Assembly (NCBI GenBank): GCA_030640885.1
Contig: DAOWIN010000038.1
Coordinates: forward strand, 1 to 7,635
DNA: 7,635 bases
Reading direction: 5' to 3'
From: Candidatus Omnitrophota bacterium
GTDB taxonomy: Bacteria; Omnitrophota; 4484-213
The notes beneath the pieces were generated by a model. That model was not told where the DNA came from and searched no databases. It saw nothing but the letters and a program-made list of their open reading frames with translations. This document shows, in pieces, positions 1 through 4,681 of the stretch. The number at the start of each line of letters is the position of its first letter. The stretch's first letter is position 1. Made by a program: the position numbers and the translations under genes.

Positions 1-2657
1 ACTTCGCCGGCAAATGCCGATTCAATGCCAATGTTTAAACTGGTGAACGCAGGACCAATGGCTGTAAAGCTTGCCACCTTTCCCAATGAAGGAGAAAGGA
101 TTTTCGCTGTTGCTGCATCTTGAGGCAAACCGGCGCGGCTCACTTCTCTGCCAACTTTATCCAAATGAATAACCGGCTTGGCAGCTATGGCTTTGCTAAT
201 AATTTTAATCTTTGCCAATTTGACGGCATCTTTGGCGACATAATGCGTCAAAGATTTACTGGCATATTTATTGCTTATGCCTTCCGCAGATTTTGCTATG
301 CTTGTTCCTGTTTTTGTCCCCCCGGCAAGCTTTAAAGTTGTTCCAGCTCCTATCCCGGCAAATCTTAAACTGCCCTGCAAAGCCGCTCCCGATTTAAAAG
401 AGGCAATGTTTTGCTCTAAATTAGGAAGTTGTTTATTTAAGCTATAAGAAATAACATTATCCGCGGCAACAAAAACAGAACCGCCGAGCAACATATCTTG
501 GGGAAGCCGCTTTAGGCCGCGTTGCGCTCCCTGCTTAACGAGCGGTTTAACTCCTGTCCTAACTGCTTCTTTTGCAGCTAAAACTGCGGCTTCATCTGCG
601 CCCACAATTCCGATGGCATTATCAGCAAGCGCGACTAACAAAGCTACATCAAATAGCGTGTCCGTAACTGAATAGGTCGGAAAGTCGGCATAACCGTATC
701 GGCGTTCCCCGGATATTTCCGATAATCTAATCCAATCCATTGGCTTTCCGTCAAGGGTCGTCAAGGTTGTGCCGCTGGTATAATACCTTTGATAAAAGGC
801 CTCTTTTTCTATAGAACTTAAATTGTATATTTCATCTGGACTGCCAACCAGTCCATAAAAAGGAATAATATCTTTTTTAGGAACATCGCCGAGTAAAGGA
901 ATATTTACCATCTGCCAATCAGCGTTGGGCTCAAAATCAAACTTGTTAAAATCGTCTTTGTTGATAATTAGATTAACCGATTTTATTGGCCCGGCTGTTT
1001 CGGTAGATTTACCAAATATGCCTGTGATCACCGTTATCCCATCAAATATTCTATTGAGAACAGGGCTGTCTGATCTATCCTGTTTGCCAAAATCGGCATA
1101 TTTTATTTCTTCAATATCAAGCTGTTTTTGATTCTGGGTTAAATTATAAAGGTATTCAGCGGTACCGTAATCATCTATTCGCTTTTTAGCTAAGGCTGAC
1201 AATTTTAATTCAGCATTTACATTTTCAAGATAGCCAATTTTTTTCAGGTAGTTTATTGTTTCAATTTGTTCGATATCCTCAAGGCTGTAGTGCTCCCCAT
1301 TGACATCTACTCCTGCAAAATCACCGGCAGAATCATAGATATGAGTTATAAGATTATTTCCATCTTTAATATAAACTATTCTCTCGTTTCCATCTTCGTT
1401 TCTCCAAGCAATCATTCTGCCCTGTTTATCTAAATAATCCCCTTCGCTAAATCTAATCTCCTCGCTTTTCTGGTCATAATCTCCTTTCTGATGCAGAACT
1501 ATTTGCTCGCCATTTTTGAGTGTCTGGGTTAGATCAAAATTGCCATCTGCGTTTTTAGTCAAACAGGTGCTTTGAATAATTTGTTTTTCCAAAGGCCTGC
1601 CTTCTGAATCGCAAACCTGTTCAATAACAGTCTGGCTGGTTGAATCAACGATTCGGGTAACCTTTATTTGATTTTTTTTATCTTCGCTAATATAGTAATT
1701 TATTATGTTGTTGCCTTCTTGAAAACTGCTTAAAGATTCTTGCGGGTCATAAACAGGAATAGTTTGAAAGCTGTCTTTAACCACTTCATCATTCTTGTTT
1801 ATGTCCGGAGCAAAAATCCATCCCAAATAGATTTTGTCCTCATCAGTAAGAGAGTTGTTGACAGTTTCATAGTACGACTTTATGTCCTGTTCGGCGTCTT
1901 GTTCATCTTCGATGCTTTGTTCAGTTTCTTGTTGCCAGCTGTTAGATTTATCCTGGGCAGAGTGCAGTAAAGCAAGGGTAGATAAAAGAGGGGCTCCTGG
2001 CATAGAGCTAACTATGGGCACAGCTGATTGGATAATACCAATCATTTGCCCAAAATGAGAGGATATAAAATCAGGAGAAATTCCCTCGGTTAAATAATTG
2101 TAGCTACCAACAGCGGCATCTTTTATTGTTTTGCCTATGTCAGAAAGTCTATCTAACCAAGATGGCTTTTTATGTTTTGGGATTAAGTTTGTATGGGGAG
2201 TTTCGTATTCTAGAGGGGGATTTTGCGGGAAAGGGAAATCTGTATCAGCAGAGATACAAATAGATGTTTCTATAGAGGGAGAATAGACAACCTCGCCAAA
2301 GGAATTGTAGATAGGCTCAACAGCGGCATTGTGCAAAAAAGATGGATTGAGAATTTCCTTACTGGCACTTTTGTTAATTAAACCTTGGCGATAATCAGTT
2401 TCAGAATTTAGATTATTAAATTCAATATGTCCGAAGTCAATACCGCCGATCTCATCCTTATCGCTGGTATGTATTCCCTTGCTTATTGTTTGGGCAAAAG
2501 AAACAGGTAGATGTATTCTAAATATATCCGGATTAGAAAAAGAGATATTTTCAACCAAGAAGGTAAAAATAATTGCGAGGCAGATGGATTTGCGGAGTAA
2601 TCTCTTATTGCTATCTATCCAGCATTTTATTCCTAAAATATTTCTTATCTCACTCAT
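1..2657 (-). CDS. Large exported protein of unknown function, C-terminus outside the window
   Basis: The frame stays open for 885 codons from ATG at 2657 to the window edge. An in-frame TAA directly upstream (2661-2663) makes this ATG the first possible start. I do not recognise the family. Residues 18-41 have a basic stretch (KRLLRK) followed by a hydrophobic core (SICLAIIFTFLV); an Ala-Gln at 55-56 (VSFAQ) is a plausible signal-peptidase site, so export is likely. Residues about 240-265 are Glu/Gln/Asp-rich. Residues about 380-456 contain a segment resembling YD/RHS repeats (LDKQGRMIAW, then IYDSAGDFAG). From about residue 660 the protein is Ala/Gly-rich with hydrophobic helices (DVALLVALADNAIGIVGADE), similar in style to pre-toxin regions of polymorphic toxins. 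It lies 65 bp after tonB and has its own Fur-like operator and -10. The Shine-Dalgarno is weak (AAAAG next to the ATG). The ORF is certain; the function is not known. Confidence 0.85.
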   Translation of the reverse strand, partial: MSEIRNILGIKCWIDSNKRLLRKSICLAIIFTFLVENISFSNPDIFRIHLPVSFAQTISKGIHTSDKDEIGGIDFGHIEFNNLNSETDYRQGLINKSASKEILNPSFLHNAAVEPIYNSFGEVVYSPSIETSICISADTDFPFPQNPPLEYETPHTNLIPKHKKPSWLDRLSDIGKTIKDAAVGSYNYLTEGISPDFISSHFGQMIGIIQSAVPIVSSMPGAPLLSTLALLHSAQDKSNSWQQETEQSIEDEQDAEQDIKSYYETVNNSLTDEDKIYLGWIFAPDINKNDEVVKDSFQTIPVYDPQESLSSFQEGNNIINYYISEDKKNQIKVTRIVDSTSQTVIEQVCDSEGRPLEKQIIQSTCLTKNADGNFDLTQTLKNGEQIVLHQKGDYDQKSEEIRFSEGDYLDKQGRMIAWRNEDGNERIVYIKDGNNLITHIYDSAGDFAGVDVNGEHYSLEDIEQIETINYLKKIGYLENVNAELKLSALAKKRIDDYGTAEYLYNLTQNQKQLDIEEIKYADFGKQDRSDSPVLNRIFDGITVITGIFGKSTETAGPIKSVNLIINKDDFNKFDFEPNADWQMVNIPLLGDVPKKDIIPFYGLVGSPDEIYNLSSIEKEAFYQRYYTSGTTLTTLDGKPMDWIRLSEISGERRYGYADFPTYSVTDTLFDVALLVALADNAIGIVGADEAAVLAAKEAVRTGVKPLVKQGAQRGLKRLPQDMLLGGSVFVAADNVISYSLNKQLPNLEQNIASFKSGAALQGSLRFAGIGAGTTLKLAGGTKTGTSIAKSAEGISNKYASKSLTHYVAKDAVKLAKIKIISKAIAAKPVIHLDKVGREVSRAGLPQDAATAKILSPSLGKVASFTAIGPAFTSLNIGIESAFAGE

Positions 2658-2678
2658 CTTTTATATTAGTTATATCAA

Positions 2679-2701
2679 TTGCGATTGAAACGCAGTCGCA
2701 A
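2679..2701 (-). promoter_or_regulatory. Fur-like palindromic operator upstream of the large unknown gene
   Basis: This is a 23-bp interrupted palindrome with an odd centre. Its outer arms are AATTGCGA and TCGCAATT when extended to 2677-2703, and 8 of 11 paired positions match within the 23-bp core. It differs at only two positions from the site at 7266-7288. The inner part resembles the TGAGA-N-TCTCA type core of Fur-family boxes. Its edge touches the last base of the -10 hexamer, so a bound repressor would cover the transcription start. Assignment to Fur rather than Zur, Mur or PerR, or to a non-Fur regulator, is inference from the palindrome and from the TonB context. Confidence 0.6.
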
Positions 2702-2729
2702 TTGTATTCCAAAAAAAATATGCTATTGT
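2701..2729 (-). promoter_or_regulatory. Probable promoter of the large unknown gene
   Basis: On the minus strand a good -10 hexamer, TACAAT, spans 2706-2701. It is preceded by four bases (GGAA) and a T8 tract (2718-2711). The -35 at a 17-bp spacing is poor (ACAATA, 2729-2724), which suggests activator help or a weak promoter. The order T8, four bases, -10, operator is exactly that of the receptor promoter. The -35 region overlaps the tonB stop codon. A tiny stem (GCTA-CAA-TAGC, 2722-2732) before the T8 tract could also act as a weak terminator for the tonB transcript. The expected leader is about 35-40 nt. Confidence 0.5.
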
Positions 2730-3472
2730 AGCTCAAAAATAATAGCAACCTGCATCTTAACGCGAGAACGGTCAATATTTCGGGGAATGGGCAAAAACGG
2801 CGAAGCCCTCTGGACAGTGGCAATTGCCTCTTTATTGAGAATAGCAAACTTGGATGGATAAATAATTTTAATATCCTGTGTTTCGCCATTAGATAAAATT
2901 ATAAAACTAAGATATACCGTTCCTTCAAAACCCTGTTTTTCTGCCCATCTCGGATATCTGCGGCAGGATTCGATTTTCTGCTTCACTCTATCCTGATAGC
3001 AAAGCATTCTTTTATTAGCTTTAACTATAGATGCTGAATCTTGATATTGCTCTACTTTTTGCCTTTCAATCTGTGGCTTGCAATTTGACTGCTCTATAGG
3101 TTTGACTACTCTATAGATTCGTTCTTTAGGAACCTTTAAAGTAGTGTGTAACTTGGATTTTTTTGTCCTCTTTTTTATTTTCCTTAGAACTTCTTTTTTC
3201 TTAGACTGAAGTTTTGTTTTCTTCGGCTTTTGAACTTCAATTGCCTTTTTTCTGTCCTCTGTTTTCTGTCTTTTCTGTTTTCTGTTTTCTTCTTTACTTG
3301 CGGCTTGCAACTTGCGGCTTGCAACTTGCGGCTTTTCTATCTCAATCTCTATGCTAATATCTCTTAACTCTTTGGGATGAGGAAATCTTAGGGCAAATCT
3401 TGGTATAAACAAAAATAAACAATGCCCAAATAAAGAGATTATAAATGCAAATATCAAAGGTCTCTTGTTCAT
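2723..3472 (-). CDS. tonB: TonB energy-transducing protein
   Basis: TonB spans the periplasm and passes proton-motive force from ExbB/ExbD to outer-membrane receptors by binding their TonB box. Residues 6-24 form the single membrane anchor, and S13-x3-H17 (SLFGH) matches the Ser/His pair conserved in TonB anchors. Residues 158-249 are a TonB C-terminal domain: YP at 173-174, then EGTVYLSFIILSNGETQDI and a final strand VKMQVAIIFEL. The linker (about 48-125) is Lys/Arg-rich rather than the usual Pro-rich, and residues 48-74 are encoded by heptanucleotide repeats. ATG 3472 is the first possible start, because an in-frame TGA overlaps just upstream. The gene overlaps exbD by 119 nt in another frame, so translational coupling is likely. 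At 249 aa it is close to the usual TonB length. Confidence 0.93.
   Translation of the reverse strand: MNKRPLIFAFIISLFGHCLFLFIPRFALRFPHPKELRDISIEIEIEKPQVASRKLQAASKEENRKQKRQKTEDRKKAIEVQKPKKTKLQSKKKEVLRKIKKRTKKSKLHTTLKVPKERIYRVVKPIEQSNCKPQIERQKVEQYQDSASIVKANKRMLCYQDRVKQKIESCRRYPRWAEKQGFEGTVYLSFIILSNGETQDIKIIYPSKFAILNKEAIATVQRASPFLPIPRNIDRSRVKMQVAIIFELQ
3252..3295 (-). repeat. CTGTNNN heptad array inside tonB
   Basis: Plus-strand units run CTGTCCT, CTGTTTT, CTGTCTT(+TT), CTGTTTT, CTGTTTT and a degenerate CTTCTTT. A heptad is not a multiple of three, so successive units are read in rotating frames; they encode the Lys/Arg/Gln-rich stretch ENRKQKRQKTEDRK of the TonB linker. The same CTGT-headed units occur in the receptor gene and at the end of exbD. 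Confidence 0.85.
3297..3332 (-). repeat. CTTGCGG/CTTGCAA alternating heptad array inside tonB
   Basis: Five heptads alternate CTTGCGG, CTTGCAA, CTTGCGG, CTTGCAA, then partial CTTGCGG, making an exact 14-bp period over 36 bp. They encode QVASRKLQAAS-like residues (about 48-59) just after the TonB membrane anchor region. The array abuts the CTGT-type array, so two different heptad families sit side by side. Confidence 0.9.
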
Positions 3473-3911
3473 TGTTCATCTTTTTAGTCTTCTCTGTTGA
3501 CTGTTGACTGTTGTCTGTTTTGGTAGAAATTACCAATCCCTCTGCCTTCGCTTGTTTGGCAATATCCATTACTCTTACCGCCAAACCAAGATTTATTTTT
3601 TCATCTGCTTTCAAAACTACGCCTTTGTTTTGATTAATTTCTATTTTTTCTTTTAGCGCATCTTTCAAACCGGCAATGCTAATCTGTTCGCTGTCGAGAA
3701 AAATCTTATTGTCCTTGCTAATAAAAATAACAACCTGTTTTTTTTCTTTTTGCGGCTCAGCGGCTACAGCCGAGGGCAAAGTTATTTTTATCCCCGATTG
3801 GAGAACAAAGTTGGCGGTGAGCATAAAAAAAATAAGCAGCAAAAATACAATATCAATCAAAGGAGCAATATCCAAATGCAAATCTATCGCTTTTCTTTTC
3901 TCAAATTCCAT
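3354..3911 (-). CDS. exbD: ExbD/TolR-family proton-channel protein with an abnormal C-terminal extension
   Basis: ExbD combines with ExbB to form the inner-membrane proton-driven motor for TonB. Residues 12-32 carry the hallmark HLDIAPLIDIVFLLLIFFM, with D20 at the position of the essential membrane aspartate. Residues 58-130 form the periplasmic domain, ending in GLVISTK, where ExbD/TolR proteins usually finish (about 135-140 aa). Here the frame runs on for about 55 residues. Residues 131-140 are encoded by heptad repeats, and the rest is tonB sequence read in another frame, including a fortuitous hydrophobic run (IYNLFIWALFIFVY). An in-frame TAA upstream fixes ATG 3911 as the first start. 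The start has a purine-rich but weak ribosome site and lies 50 bp after exbB. The core identity is firm. The tail is probably a by-product of repeat insertion that removed the original stop, unless one base is in error. Confidence 0.9.
   Translation of the reverse strand: MEFEKRKAIDLHLDIAPLIDIVFLLLIFFMLTANFVLQSGIKITLPSAVAAEPQKEKKQVVIFISKDNKIFLDSEQISIAGLKDALKEKIEINQNKGVVLKADEKINLGLAVRVMDIAKQAKAEGLVISTKTDNSQQSTEKTKKMNNEQETFDICIYNLFIWALFIFVYTKICPKISSSQRVKRY
3494..3521 (-). repeat. CTGTTGA heptad array at the end of exbD
   Basis: Four plus-strand heptads follow one another: CTGTTGA, CTGTTGA, CTGTTGT, CTGTTTT. They encode TDNSQQST in ExbD exactly where the conserved domain ends, 22 nt before the tonB start codon. 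The units are of the type known as short tandemly repeated repetitive (STRR) sequences in cyanobacteria, although relationship to those is not shown here. Confidence 0.88.
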
Positions 3912-3921
3912 CTTTTCTTCT

Positions 3922-3960
3922 TAATGAAACATTTTAAGTCAGACTTGTTTTGTTTCATTA
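3922..3960. repeat. Perfect 9-bp inverted repeat between exbB and exbD
   Basis: TAATGAAAC (3922-3930) and GTTTCATTA (3952-3960) are perfect inverted copies separated by 21 nt, with a small inner AAG/CTT pairing. Together they fill most of the 50-bp gap. No T-run follows on the minus strand, so this is not a standard terminator. A hairpin here could affect mRNA processing or the ExbB:ExbD ratio; that role is inference. Confidence 0.6.
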
Positions 3961-3961
3961 C

Positions 3962-4588
3962 CTAGCTCTCGTTTTTCACTGCACTGCTGATAGCTAACCA
4001 CTCACTCAAGGTTTGAACAGCCTCTTTCATCTGAGCAGAAAAATCATCTATCTTCCCTTCAAAATAATGGTAGGCAACCATAGCTGGAATAGCTACGGAT
4101 AAACCAGCGGCAGTGGTAAGAAGCGCCTCCCATATCCCTCCAGCCAAAACTGCGGCATCTACACTTCCTCCCAATTCCTGTATTTTCACAAAAGCCTTGA
4201 TCATTCCTGTTACCGTTCCCAAAAGGCCTAAAAGAGGCGAGATGCGAGCAATAATGCCCAGTGTTCTTAAATTTTTTTCTAACTTTCTTATTTCTCTTGA
4301 ACCGGCACAGGCAAGGATTCTTTCTTTCTGTTCTAATACCCGTCTATGAATGTGAATACCGATAGCAAAGATATGGGCTACTGGTCCAGCTGAGTTTTCG
4401 GAAAACTTTTCTGCTTCTAAAACTCTATTATCCAATAATAACTTTTTTATCCGCGTGTTAAAATTGGGCAGGTGAAGTTTTGCCCGCTGAAAATGAAATA
4501 GCCGTTCGACAATAATAGCTCCAGCTACCACTGAACATAAAAAAATAACCCACATTAAGGGTCCGCCTTTTGAGAAAAGTGTGAACAT
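3962..4588 (-). CDS. exbB: ExbB/TolQ/MotA-family proton-channel protein
   Basis: ExbB is the multi-copy channel subunit around ExbD that converts proton flow into TonB motion. The 208-aa product has three membrane segments, at about residues 10-32, 109-133 and 148-173. Segment 2 contains SPLLGLLGTVTGMIKAF, the classical ExbB/TolQ signature. Segment 3 contains GGIWEALLTTAAGLSVAIPA, in which E154 and the Thr pair match the proton-path residues of the family. The cytoplasmic region between segments 1 and 2 is about 75 residues, normal for ExbB/TolQ. The start is supported by a GAGG Shine-Dalgarno seven bases upstream. TolQ is the main alternative, but the adjacent receptor and tonB favour ExbB. 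Confidence 0.95.
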   Translation of the reverse strand: MFTLFSKGGPLMWVIFLCSVVAGAIIVERLFHFQRAKLHLPNFNTRIKKLLLDNRVLEAEKFSENSAGPVAHIFAIGIHIHRRVLEQKERILACAGSREIRKLEKNLRTLGIIARISPLLGLLGTVTGMIKAFVKIQELGGSVDAAVLAGGIWEALLTTAAGLSVAIPAMVAYHYFEGKIDDFSAQMKEAVQTLSEWLAISSAVKNES

Positions 4589-4590
4589 AA

Positions 4591-4681
4591 GATTACCTCG
4601 TTACCCACCCACTTCCATGTCATTTCTAACACAGCTTACTTGCACGCCATAAGTGCAAGTGGTAAGTGGAAGTGGGTAATC
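4591..4681 (-). repeat. Long imperfect inverted repeat filling the receptor-exbB gap
   Basis: Nested arms span almost the whole gap. GATTACC at 4591-4597 pairs with GGTAATC at 4675-4681. TTACCCAC(CCAC)TTCCA at 4601-4617 pairs with TGGAAGTGGGTAA at 4667-4679 with one 4-nt bulge. Inside them, ACTTGCAC (4638-4645) and GTGCAAGT (4653-4660) form a perfect 8-bp stem with a 7-nt loop. On the minus strand the outer pairing involves the receptor stop region and the GG of the exbB Shine-Dalgarno, so folding could hide the exbB start until a ribosome reaches the receptor stop. The terminal TTACCCAC/GTGGGTAA also looks MITE-like, but no clear target duplication is visible. Confidence 0.6.
4596..4599 (-). 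promoter_or_regulatory. exbB ribosome binding site within the stem
   Basis: The minus strand reads CGAGGTAATCTT before the ATG. GAGG is seven bases from the start. Two of its bases lie in the GGTAATC arm of the long inverted repeat, so access to it may depend on translation of the upstream gene. Confidence 0.6.

Noticed and set aside
1..2650. Short plus-strand open frames (for example near 120-335, 925-1131, 1740-1970, 2479-2688)
   Set aside because: They are antisense to a continuous 885-codon minus-strand frame, have no recognisable domains and no convincing ribosome sites.
2711..2732. Short hairpin GCTA-CAA-TAGC followed by a T8 tract as the operon terminator after tonB
   Set aside because: The stem has only four base pairs and overlaps the tonB stop codon. 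It is mentioned as a weak possibility in the promoter entry but not supported as a separate feature.
2650..2889. Minus-strand 79-codon frame overlapping the end of tonB and the operator
   Set aside because: It overlaps the conserved TonB C-terminal domain in another frame and covers the promoter; composition is not protein-like.
3252..3332. CRISPR-like array
   Set aside because: Units are 7 bp with no spacers, and they lie in frame inside a protein-coding gene.
3930..3960. Small out-of-frame ATG frame (MKQNKSDLK...) between exbB and exbD
   Set aside because: It is only about 24 codons, starts within the inverted repeat and runs into exbD in another frame; nothing supports translation.
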